From contig NZ_BLTG01000060.1 of assembly GCF_017312405.1 (NCBI RefSeq), positions 1 through 64,000 of the forward strand: 64,000 bases of DNA, written 5' to 3'. A model generated the notes under the pieces. It saw only the letters and a list, made by a program, of their open reading frames with translations. It did not search any database and was not told the DNA's origin. The position numbers and the translations under genes were made by a program. Position 1 is the stretch's first letter. Each line of letters begins with the position of its first letter. The DNA comes from Mycobacterium sp. PO1 (lineage in GTDB: Bacteria; Actinomycetota; Actinomycetes; Mycobacteriales; Mycobacteriaceae). This document shows, piece after piece, positions 16,069-23,977 of this stretch.

Positions 16069-16905
16069 CTGCACCTGGCGGGTGCGCTTGAGCGCGGTGG
16101 CCGCCGCGCGCATCGACAGCGCCGGCGACAGCCGCTCGAGGTACCACAGAGCCTTCCACCACCGCGGCACGACGATGATCGCCTGATTGCGCAACACCGC
16201 GCGCAGTGCTTGTTCGGCGAACTCGTCGGGGTCCATCGGGCGCAGCGCCTCCCCCAGCTTCTGCTGGTTCTCGCGACTGATGCTCCTGTTGTGGCCGTAT
16301 TCGCCGCCGGTCAGGATCGGCGTGCGCACCACCCCCGGGCACAGCACCGACACGCGCACGCCGTGGGTCTTGCCCTCCACACGCAGGGTTTTCGACAGCG
16401 CCACCACCGCGTGCTTGGTCGACGAGTAGGCGGCCTGCGCCGACGTGGTGATCAGCCCGGCCATCGATGCGGTGTTGACGATGTGGCCGCTGCCCTGCTT
16501 GATCATGATCGGATAGGCGGCATCGACGCCGTGGATCACCCCGCGCAGGTTCACGTCGATGATGTCGGACCAGTCGTCCAGGGTCAGTGTGTCGACCTCG
16601 CCGCCGATGCCGATGCCGGCGTTGTTGAACAGATAGTCGAGGCGGCCCGCAGCATCCACCACCGCGTCGATGGCGCGGTGGACGGCCGCGGGATCGCGGA
16701 CGTCGAGTTCCAGGGCGCGCGCCCGTTCGCCGGAGGCGTCCAGCTGCTGTGCCAGCGTCTTCGCGTGGTCGAACTGGCGGTCCGCGATCCACACCCGGGC
16801 GCCCGCGTCGACCAACCGCGCTGACAGAGCGGCGCCGATTCCCGATCCGCCTCCGGTGACGAAGACGACCTTGCCGTACCAGCCGGACATGTCTTTGGCG
16901 TTCAC
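16048..16905 (-). CDS. Short-chain dehydrogenase/reductase
   Basis: A 285-residue classical SDR. The cofactor loop TGGGSGIG is at about residues 18-25, NNAG (FNNAGIGIGG) near 94, and the catalytic Ser-Tyr-Lys set (NTASMAG then YSSTK) follows. An Asp-Arg after beta-2 (IADRQFD) suggests NAD(H) preference. The C-terminus is long and basic and may touch the membrane. Substrate is unknown. Position tail-to-tail with alkB suggests an alcohol or ketone oxidation role, but shared regulation is not shown since the genes are convergent. Confidence 0.85.
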   Translation of the reverse strand: MNAKDMSGWYGKVVFVTGGGSGIGAALSARLVDAGARVWIADRQFDHAKTLAQQLDASGERARALELDVRDPAAVHRAIDAVVDAAGRLDYLFNNAGIGIGGEVDTLTLDDWSDIIDVNLRGVIHGVDAAYPIMIKQGSGHIVNTASMAGLITTSAQAAYSSTKHAVVALSKTLRVEGKTHGVRVSVLCPGVVRTPILTGGEYGHNRSISRENQQKLGEALRPMDPDEFAEQALRAVLRNQAIIVVPRWWKALWYLERLSPALSMRAAATALKRTRQVQSAASSR

Positions 16906-17652
16906 CGGGGAAGGATAACGGGCGGTGCGGCGCGGAGCGTCGGCTGCTGTGCCCGCCGGTGCCGGATGTGTCGCGGCGGTGGGCGGTGCAGCGCCCGCAG
17001 AATGCGGCGGTCGACGACGTGCGCGGTAGCTGTGCCACGGCTTCGCGGACTCCGCAGTCGAACAGGTGCGGTAGCTGCGACGGGATGCGGGCGCTGTTGC
17101 TGCAGGCAGCGGCGAGCGTTTGCTTGAGACCCAGCTTTTCTTACCCCGAAGTCAGTTACCGGCCGGTCACATGCCGATCACGTGACGGACAACCACCTAT
17201 CACGTCGCCCATTGTTCCGGCCCAGACCCAAAGACCTTGCGGCGTGTGCTGAAAGGCATGGTTCATACCATCGATATTTTTTTGCGCGTCAGTCACGGGC
17301 AACATCTCAGCATGGTGGACAGGCTCCTGGTTGCCCATTAATTACCCACATGTAGTTCAAATTACATGCAATTCCTACCGAGCCGTAGGTTGGAGATGAA
17401 AAAGTCTTTCAACTGTATGGAAGGTGCGCTATTGCTCCTATGCTTTCCAATGTGGCAACGTTTCGATGCACACACTCTACCGTTGTAGAGTCGATGATAA
17501 AGAATGTATATCAGCAATATAAATATAGTTTGCCATAAACGTATGAATGAGAATTATTGACGTTTTGCTGCGCGAAGGTACCTACGGCGCAATATGCTCG
17601 CGGTGGAGCCAGGCACGGCTCGCGATTTCACTGCTTCTATCGGGGAGTTCTC
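16906..17652. other. 747-bp intergenic region with AT-rich island
   Basis: Separates the divergent SDR and first PE-PPE gene. Its left part (to about 17150) is ordinary GC-rich sequence without a supportable gene. From about 17270 to 17570 it is strikingly AT-rich for this genome (for example ATATAAATATAG near 17518-17529) and contains a 7-bp-stem dyad at 17474-17491. This is typical of an Lsr2-type silenced or horizontally acquired promoter region. No conserved ORF or RNA gene was recognised. Confidence 0.7.
17474..17491. promoter_or_regulatory. Dyad ACTCTAC-CGTT-GTAGAGT
   Basis: A perfect 7-bp inverted repeat with a 4-base centre in the AT-rich island, 162 bases before the PE-PPE gene. It could be an operator; no regulator is assigned. 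Confidence 0.4.
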
Positions 17653-19008
17653 ATGCGGGTTGGTATTCGCAAGGCCGGGGTTGCTTGCGGCAGCCTCGTA
17701 GCCTCAGCACTGTTAGCTTTCTCATCGCCGTCTTGGGCCAGCAGTTCGGCGCTGGTGATCGGCGGTCTGGACACGCCGCAGCTGCACGACATCATCATGG
17801 CCCAGATCCTCGGTGACCTCACCCACGGCCAGGAGCGCGTCAGCGTGAACTGGCCGGCCGAGGCCGGACCCTACACCGGCAAAGACGACCTGACGCTCGG
17901 CCAGTCCATCGACGTGGGTATCGAGAACCTGAACGCCGAGATCGCCGCCGCGCTGGGGCGCCTGAGTCGCGACGAGAACGGCAATGTCCTCAACGGTGAA
18001 AAGGTCACCGTCATCGGGCTGTCGGCCGGTTCGCTGGTCACTACGGAAGTGCTGCGCCAGATGGCGGCAGACCCGAACGCGGTGGGGGCCGACGAGATCT
18101 CGTTCTACCTGGTCGCCGACTCGAGCCGGCAGGAACTGATCAAGGACTCCAAGTACAACCCCAAGTACGACTACACCTACCAGCCGGCGCCCGACACCAT
18201 CTACGACACGCACGTCGTCACCGGCGAGTTCGACGGCCTGGCCGACATGCCGGACCGCTGGTGGAACCTCACCGCGGTGGTCAACGCGATGGCCGGCGCC
18301 ATCGTCGTGCACATCCCGGTGATGTTCGCTGACCTCGACGATGTCCCCGCGGAGAACATCACGGTCACGACCAACGCGCTGGGCGGCACCACGACTCACT
18401 ACCTGGTGCCGACCGAGGAGCTCCCGCTGGTCACGCTGCTGCCGTTCCTCAAGCCGATGGAAGATAGCCTGCGCGCCTCGGTGGAGCGCGGTTACAAGCG
18501 GTATGACGACGTGCCGTCGGCAGCCCGGACGGCGGCGGTGGCCACGGTCGCGGCCGAGCCCGCCGAAGACGTCGCCGAGGACACCGAGGACACCGCAGCG
18601 CCGGAGCCGGTGAAGGCGGTAGAGGAGACCGCCGACACGAAGGACACCGCGCCGGTCGACGTGGCGGACACCGTCGAGGTGGTCGAGACCGACGCGGATG
18701 ACACCGAGCAGGTCACCGAGGTCAGCGACGAGATCGAGGTGGCCAAGGACGACGACGACGCCGTCGAGGAGGCCGTCGCGGAGGCTGCTGACGAGGAGGC
18801 CGCCGAGGAGGAGGCACTCGAGGAGGCTCTGGCCGACGACGCGGCTGACGCTGAGAGCGCCAAGGAGGAGGATGCGGCTGAGGACGCGTCCTCGGACACG
18901 GCAGCGTCTGACGACAGCGACGCCGGGGCCGACAGCGATGCCGGCGACGCCGGCGACGATTCGTCGTCGGATGATTCCGGATCGGCGTCCGCCGGCTCCG
19001 ACGAGTAG
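17653..19008 (+). CDS. Secreted PE-PPE-domain serine hydrolase with acidic tail
   Basis: A 451-residue exported protein. It has an N-terminal signal peptide (MRVGIRKAGVACGSLVASAL to about residue 30), then a PE-PPE domain (PF08237-type alpha/beta hydrolase, about residues 35-285) with nucleophile motif GLSAG. A long low-complexity Ala/Asp/Glu tail ends in Ser/Asp-rich sequence. The family includes esterases and the Chp1/Chp2 acyltransferases of sulfolipid and polyacyltrehalose synthesis. The start is fixed by GGGGAG five bases before the ATG; the open frame extends upstream without a signal peptide. A strong terminator follows. Paralogues are at 21556, 26921 and, without this domain, 32376. 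Substrate is unknown. Confidence 0.83.
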   Translation: MRVGIRKAGVACGSLVASALLAFSSPSWASSSALVIGGLDTPQLHDIIMAQILGDLTHGQERVSVNWPAEAGPYTGKDDLTLGQSIDVGIENLNAEIAAALGRLSRDENGNVLNGEKVTVIGLSAGSLVTTEVLRQMAADPNAVGADEISFYLVADSSRQELIKDSKYNPKYDYTYQPAPDTIYDTHVVTGEFDGLADMPDRWWNLTAVVNAMAGAIVVHIPVMFADLDDVPAENITVTTNALGGTTTHYLVPTEELPLVTLLPFLKPMEDSLRASVERGYKRYDDVPSAARTAAVATVAAEPAEDVAEDTEDTAAPEPVKAVEETADTKDTAPVDVADTVEVVETDADDTEQVTEVSDEIEVAKDDDDAVEEAVAEAADEEAAEEEALEEALADDAADAESAKEEDAAEDASSDTAASDDSDAGADSDAGDAGDDSSSDDSGSASAGSDE

Positions 19009-19029
19009 CCTCGACACGACCGCTCACCC

Positions 19030-19057
19030 GAAGCCCCGGCCCCGCGGCCGGGGCTTC
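19030..19057. terminator. 12-bp perfect stem terminator
   Basis: GAAGCCCCGGCC and GGCCGGGGCTTC flank a CCGC loop, 21 bases after the stop of the first PE-PPE gene. It should separate that gene from the monooxygenase starting at 19161. Confidence 0.8.
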
Positions 19058-19160
19058 GTGGTGTGAGTTTCCTGCCAGGACGGCGACTGCGCCGCGCGCC
19101 GCAGGGGACGTCGGCCTAGAATTCTGACGACGTTGATCGATTTGCTGTGAGGTAGCGTTC

Positions 19161-20648
19161 ATGCCCATGGGAGTACCTGAGTACGACGTGATCGTCGTCG
19201 GCGCCGGCTTCGGCGGGATGGGCGCGGCGATCCAGCTCAAGAAAATGGGCTACGACAACATCCTGATCGTCGACCGTGAGGACGATCTCGGCGGGACGTG
19301 GCACGTCAACCACTACCCTGGGCTGGCGGTCGACATCCCGTCGCCCACCTACTCCTACTGGTTCGAACCCAACCCGAACTGGTCGCGTCTGTATGCCCCC
19401 GGCTCCGAGCTGAAGCTTTATGCCGACCATGTCGCCGACAAGTACGACGTGCGCCGCCACATGCGCTTCAACACCCCTGTCGAGGGAGCGCGCTGGGACG
19501 AAGACGGGCGATTCTGGCAGGTGGCCCTGGCCAGCGGCGAGACCCTGACCGCGCGATTCCTGATCACCGCGACCGGTTATCTGTCCCAGCCCCGCAAGCC
19601 CGACATCCCCGGCATCGAGGACTTCGAGGGCCGCGTCGTACACAGCATGGACTGGGACGACGACTACTCCCCCGCCGGTGAGCGGATCGGGTTGATCGGC
19701 ACCGGGGCCACTGCGGTGCAGCTCATTCCCGAGCTGGCCAAGCAGGCCGCCGCGCTGACGGTGTACCAGCGCACCCCGATCCACGTCGTGCCCAAGATCG
19801 ACTTCCCGATCCCGGTCAAACTTCGCCGGCTGTTCGCCCGCATTCCTTTGCTGCAGCGGGCCTTCCGGTTCACCACCGACATCAATCTCGAAGTGATGAT
19901 GATTCTGTCGGTGCTGAACTTCAAGAACTTCCGTCAGCTGAACACGTTCGCGTCCTACCTCTCCCAGGTGCTCCGCTTCGTCTCGATCCGCGACAAGGAC
20001 CTGCGGGCCAGGCTGACCCCGAGCTACGAATTCGGCTGCAAGAGGCCGACCTACTCGAATTCGTACTACCGCACCCTGGCCAAACCCCATGTCACACTGC
20101 AGACCGCGGGAATCGAGCGGGTCGAGAAGGACGGCATCGTCGGCTGCGACGGAACCAAGGTGCACATCGACACCCTCGTGCTGTGCACCGGCTTCGACCT
20201 GTGGGAGGCCAACATCCCGGCCATCGAGGTCATCGGCCGAGACGCCCGCAACCTCGGCAAGTGGTGGCGGGACAACGGCTTCCAGGCCTACCAGGGCGTG
20301 ACCGTGCCGGCGTTCCCGAACTTCCTGAGCCTGGCCGGGCCCTACGCATCCAGTGGTCTGTCGTACTTCAACACCATGGAGTACCAGATGCGCCACATGG
20401 ACCGCCTGTTCGGGGAGCTGCATCGGCGCAATGCCGCGACCTTCGAGGTCACCGACGAGGCCAACGCCGCGTTCCGCGATCGCATGGCGGTGGCGCTGGA
20501 GAACACCGTGTTCCGGCTCGGCGATTGCGTGGGTTCGCGCTCGTACTACTTCAGCCCCAGCGGGGAGACGTTGGTCCGTCCCGCATCGACCAACCAGACC
20601 AACCGGGAAAACGACACGTTCGCGTTGACGGACTACACGTTCGACTGA
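19161..20648 (+). CDS. Flavin-containing Baeyer-Villiger-like monooxygenase 1
   Basis: A 495-residue FAD/NADPH oxygenase. The N-terminal FAD loop GAGFGGMG is at about residues 14-21, DREDDLGGTWHVNHYPG follows, the Baeyer-Villiger fingerprint FEGRVVHSMDW (FxGxxxHxxxW) is near 155, and the second dinucleotide loop GTGATAVQ near 178. Such enzymes insert oxygen next to ketones or oxidise heteroatoms. It is closely similar along its length to the protein at 25402-26886, including the C-terminal GSRSYYFSPSGE region. A GAGGTAG site precedes the ATG. It lies downstream of a PE-PPE gene, as its paralogue does. Confidence 0.88.
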   Translation: MPMGVPEYDVIVVGAGFGGMGAAIQLKKMGYDNILIVDREDDLGGTWHVNHYPGLAVDIPSPTYSYWFEPNPNWSRLYAPGSELKLYADHVADKYDVRRHMRFNTPVEGARWDEDGRFWQVALASGETLTARFLITATGYLSQPRKPDIPGIEDFEGRVVHSMDWDDDYSPAGERIGLIGTGATAVQLIPELAKQAAALTVYQRTPIHVVPKIDFPIPVKLRRLFARIPLLQRAFRFTTDINLEVMMILSVLNFKNFRQLNTFASYLSQVLRFVSIRDKDLRARLTPSYEFGCKRPTYSNSYYRTLAKPHVTLQTAGIERVEKDGIVGCDGTKVHIDTLVLCTGFDLWEANIPAIEVIGRDARNLGKWWRDNGFQAYQGVTVPAFPNFLSLAGPYASSGLSYFNTMEYQMRHMDRLFGELHRRNAATFEVTDEANAAFRDRMAVALENTVFRLGDCVGSRSYYFSPSGETLVRPASTNQTNRENDTFALTDYTFD

Positions 20649-20707
20649 TTCCGCAGGTCAGTGCCGGTGAGGACAGGCACCCCACAGTGATGTGTCAGCA
20701 TGGAGAC

Positions 20708-21364
20708 ATGCTGTTGAGGCGAATGCTCGGTGCTATGTGCGCGGCGGTGTCGGTTCCCCTTGCTGTGCCGTTCGCGATGCCTGTCGCAGCGGCCCAACCG
20801 TGTCCCGACATCGAGGTGATCTTCGCGCGCGGTACCGGAGCCCCGGCGGGCCTCGGGTGGCTGGGCGACGAATTCGTCGAGTCGCTGCGCGGCAAGGTCG
20901 GTGACCGCACGGTGGGCGCCTACGCGGTCAACTATCCGGCAAGCTTCGACTTCGACACCTCCGCGCCGGCGGGTGCCGCGGACGCGGCCGGGCGGGTGCG
21001 GTACATGGCCGACAACTGCCCGGACACCAAACTGGTGCTCGGCGGGAACTCGCAGGGCGCGGGCGTGATCGACCTGATCACCGTCGACCCCAAGCCCCTC
21101 GGTCGTTTCACCCCGACGCCGATGCCGCCGGACGTCGCCGACCACGTCGCCGCGGTGGCCGTGTTCGGAAACCCGCTGCGCGACATCAGCGGCGGCGGAC
21201 CGCTTCCCGAGCTCAGCGGCGTGTACGGCCCGAAGACGATCGACCTGTGCGGACTCGACGATCCGTTCTGCTCCTCCGGACTGAACTTTGCCGCGCACTT
21301 CTCCTACGTCAAGAACGGCATGGTCGACCAGGCCACCTCGTTCGTCGCTGACCGGGTGCGCTGA
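20708..21364 (+). CDS. Secreted cutinase-family esterase
   Basis: A 218-residue exported serine esterase of the cutinase / Culp family. The signal peptide is MLLRRMLGAM through about residue 32. Mature sequence starts near QPCPDIEVIFARGTG, and the nucleophile lies in GGNSQGAGV (GxSxG). The catalytic Asp and His are in LCGLDDPFC and FAAHFSY, and paired cysteines are present. Mycobacterial cutinase-like proteins hydrolyse short to medium acyl esters or phospholipids outside the cell. An alternative ATG at 20690 adds six residues. It follows the monooxygenase by 59 bp and may be cotranscribed with it. Confidence 0.9.
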   Translation: MLLRRMLGAMCAAVSVPLAVPFAMPVAAAQPCPDIEVIFARGTGAPAGLGWLGDEFVESLRGKVGDRTVGAYAVNYPASFDFDTSAPAGAADAAGRVRYMADNCPDTKLVLGGNSQGAGVIDLITVDPKPLGRFTPTPMPPDVADHVAAVAVFGNPLRDISGGGPLPELSGVYGPKTIDLCGLDDPFCSSGLNFAAHFSYVKNGMVDQATSFVADRVR

Positions 21365-21555
21365 GGCCCTCGCCCGGCAAAGCCAGTTTGGGCCCTTGTT
21401 CGGTAGCCGGCCGGAATCGGTGCAGGTACGGCCAGACTGCGAAGACAGGCTTTCTGCCAAGAAAACCCGCGTGTCAAAGTCTCATCAGGGAACGGATCTG
21501 CGCGTAGGCTGGGCTTTGCTCAGCAAACCGGGGGACGGCGACGAGGGGGACAACG

Positions 21556-22992
21556 ATGGGGTCAGGCACTAACGGCACCGGGGTGCGACGGCGGCGGTCG
21601 CGTTGGTTAGCTGCTGCGATTGCCACAGTGCCTCTGGTGGCGCTGCCCGCGACCGCTGCGGGGGTGTCGGGGGCATCGGTGTCTTTGCTGGCCTCGGCCG
21701 CCGAGTTCGACTATTTCCCGCCGGAGCCGGCGCGCGTGCTGACCTTGAGCCTGATCCCCCACGGCAATGACGATGACTTGCAGGGGGTGATGTGCCAGTC
21801 GCCCCGCACCTGCGAGATGGTGCAGAACTCGTATCTGTCGAAAACGCTGGCCGTGAACAACCTCGACGAGGCTCTGCGGGACGGGACGACGGGGCGCCAG
21901 TACGTCTTCGCCTACAGCCAGGGCGCCCGGGTGGTGTCCCTGTGGTTGCAGACCCGCTCCCAGGTCGAGGGCGCCCCGACGCCTGACGATCTGGGCTTCG
22001 TGCTGATGGGCAACCCGGGGCGCAAGTACGGCGGCGCGGACGGTGACTGGGACCAGGTGATCCCCGATACCGACTATCACGTCATCGACGTGTCCCGCCA
22101 GTACGACGCCGCCTCCGACTTCCCCGACAACCCGTTCAACCTGCTGGCCCTGCTCAATGCCAACGCCGGTTTCCTGTTCGTGCACCAGGATTACGAGGAC
22201 GTCGACATCTACGATCCGGCGAACTATGTGTGGACCGAAGGCAACACCACCTACGTCTACGTGCCGACCAAGAACCTGCCACTGCTGGAACCGTTGCGAT
22301 GGGTCGGGTTGTCGGCACTGGCCGATGCGCTCAACGAACCGCTGAAGGAGATCGTCGAACGCGCCTACGACCGGTCCTACCTGCCTGCGCAGCCGGGTCT
22401 TCCGGAGCCGGTACCCGAGCCCGAGCCGGAACCCGAGACGCCGGGCGAGGACGAGGGCACCGTCGACGACGGCCCGGCGGAGCCGGCGGCCACCCTGGCT
22501 GCGGCGAAGACGACCATCGACGTACCCACCGATGCCACCGATGTCACCGATGTCACCGGCGGGGAGACTGCCGGGGGCGAGACCGTGGGCGCCGATCAGT
22601 CGGAGAGTGGCGACGAGGTGGAGCTGACGAACACCGACACCACCCCGGACACCGGCGATCTGGAATCCGGCGACCAGGAAACGGGAGCCCTGGAACCCGG
22701 CGACCTGGACACCGGCGATCTGGACACCGGCGATCTGGACACCGGCGACCTGGAGTCCGGCGATGTGGATACGGGCGATCTCGACGACGCCGAGTCCCTC
22801 GACGAGGAGGCTGCCCTCGCCGATGCCGACCTGCAGACGGAGGAGGGCCGGGAGGCCGACTCCGACGAACAGGATCGGCAGGAGACCGGCGACGGGGGTG
22901 CCGCAGGTTCCTCCGGCGAGAGCGCTGGAAGTGCCGGTGATTCCGGGTCCGCGGCTTCCAGTGCCGGTGAATCGAACGGCTCGGACGAGTAG
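21556..22992 (+). CDS. Secreted PE-PPE-domain protein with TGDL repeats
   Basis: A 478-residue exported protein. A twin-basic signal sequence (RRRRSRWLAAAIATVPLVAL) is followed by a PE-PPE domain (about residues 55-275). The nucleophile motif is AYSQG, so the first glycine of GxSxG is alanine. Conserved blocks MGNPGRKYGG and NYVWTEGNTTYVYVPTKNLP align with the protein at 26921-29230. The C-terminal half is Pro/Glu, then nine five-residue repeats, then a Ser/Gly/Asp tail. GAGGGGG before the ATG sets the start. It may act as an acylhydrolase or transacylase on envelope lipids; this is family inference. Confidence 0.83.
   Translation: MGSGTNGTGVRRRRSRWLAAAIATVPLVALPATAAGVSGASVSLLASAAEFDYFPPEPARVLTLSLIPHGNDDDLQGVMCQSPRTCEMVQNSYLSKTLAVNNLDEALRDGTTGRQYVFAYSQGARVVSLWLQTRSQVEGAPTPDDLGFVLMGNPGRKYGGADGDWDQVIPDTDYHVIDVSRQYDAASDFPDNPFNLLALLNANAGFLFVHQDYEDVDIYDPANYVWTEGNTTYVYVPTKNLPLLEPLRWVGLSALADALNEPLKEIVERAYDRSYLPAQPGLPEPVPEPEPEPETPGEDEGTVDDGPAEPAATLAAAKTTIDVPTDATDVTDVTGGETAGGETVGADQSESGDEVELTNTDTTPDTGDLESGDQETGALEPGDLDTGDLDTGDLDTGDLESGDVDTGDLDDAESLDEEAALADADLQTEEGREADSDEQDRQETGDGGAAGSSGESAGSAGDSGSAASSAGESNGSDE
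22648..22782 (+). repeat. Nine 15-bp in-frame tandem repeats (consensus DTGDL)
   Basis: Nine contiguous 15-base units based on GACACCGGCGATCTG encode DTGDL and variants such as ESGDQ and ESGDV in the linker of the PE-PPE protein. Units five to seven are nearly identical, so expansion is probably recent. Confidence 0.9.
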
Positions 22993-23067
22993 TGCAGGCG
23001 CGTTGGGGCGAGTAGTGCGGGGCACGCGGACGAGTAGTGCGGGGGCACGCGGACGACTAGTGCAGGG
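22983..23067 (+). repeat. Four 22-23-bp tandem repeats spanning the stop codon
   Basis: Units beginning GGACGAGTAGTGC start at 22983, 23006, 23028 and 23051. The first contains the last codons and TAG stop of the PE-PPE gene, so the stop region was itself copied into the 3' flank. It does not change the protein. Confidence 0.85.
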
Positions 23068-23149
23068 AAACCATGACTTCCACCGAACGGCACGGTGATT
23101 GCCGACAGCGGTGGTGGCTGGCCGTCGACAGGTGTGGTTGGCTGGCGTG

Positions 23150-23977
23150 ATGGATGTCGCGGGTCTCGCACCGATCGAGCAGACAGCCCTGCTCACCGAG
23201 TACGCCCGGGCGCTGGACAGCGCGCATGCGCACCCGATGCTCGCCGATCCCCTCGCGAGTGCCACGGTGGCTCAGATCGACTGTGACTTCACGAGTCTGG
23301 GCGCTACCGCCAGTGTGGTGGCGCTGGTCGCGCTGCGCGCCACGATGCTCGACGAACGGATCCGCGCCTTCATCGCCGCGCACTCCGACGCCGTCGTGGT
23401 CGACCTGGGATCGGGGTTCAACAGCGCGCTCTATCGCGTCGACCCGCCGGCCACCGTGGACTGGTACAGCGTGGACCTGCCTGCGGTCATCGCCCTGCGC
23501 GACGCGCTGTTACCGGAGCACGCCAGTGCGCGGTCCGTCGCCGCGTCGGTCCTGGAATCGACGTGGCTGGAACTCATTCCGGCCACCCGGCCCACACTGG
23601 TTTTCGCCGACGGCCTGTTCGCATTCCTCGACGAATCCGCGGTGATGTCGGTGATGCGCGACGTCACCGGCCACTTCGCTTCCGGGGTCCTGGCATTCAA
23701 CGACTACGGACCGGTGAGCAAGCTCAATCAGCTGATGGGCAGGCTCAGCACGTCCCGGAACGCGAACTCGCCGCACACCCAGTGGAAGTTCGCCGGTTTC
23801 AAGGACGCCCACACGCCCGAACTCTGGAACCCCGCCCTGCAGTTGATCGAGGAGGCCAGTGGCATGCACCGGCCCGAGGCGCGACTGTTCCCAGCCGGTC
23901 TCCGCGTGGCCGCCAGGTTGTCCCACCGGGTTCCGGCGATCGCGCGCAAGGCCAGGATCGTGCAGTACCGGTTCTAA
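23150..23977 (+). CDS. LCM-family SAM-dependent methyltransferase, divergent
   Basis: A 275-residue member of the leucine-carboxyl-methyltransferase-like family abundant in mycobacteria (putative O-methyltransferases). The SAM-binding motif is VVDLGSGFNS, where most members have DLGxGxDxR; the acidic loop YSVDLPAVIALR and FADGLFAFLD follow. The changed motif I residues (Phe-Asn-Ser) make SAM binding or specificity uncertain. Start at ATG 23150, with a GTG one codon earlier as alternative. Its last four bases overlap the convergent P450 gene. A second, more canonical member is at 35822. Confidence 0.8.
   Translation: MDVAGLAPIEQTALLTEYARALDSAHAHPMLADPLASATVAQIDCDFTSLGATASVVALVALRATMLDERIRAFIAAHSDAVVVDLGSGFNSALYRVDPPATVDWYSVDLPAVIALRDALLPEHASARSVAASVLESTWLELIPATRPTLVFADGLFAFLDESAVMSVMRDVTGHFASGVLAFNDYGPVSKLNQLMGRLSTSRNANSPHTQWKFAGFKDAHTPELWNPALQLIEEASGMHRPEARLFPAGLRVAARLSHRVPAIARKARIVQYRF

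Noticed and set aside
16959..17338. Short open frames in the SDR to PE-PPE gap
   Set aside because: No ribosome site, no recognisable family, and composition unlike coding sequence.
20183..20707. Long extension of the cutinase frame into the monooxygenase gene
   Set aside because: Arg/Gln-rich shadow sequence; the signal peptide begins at 20708.
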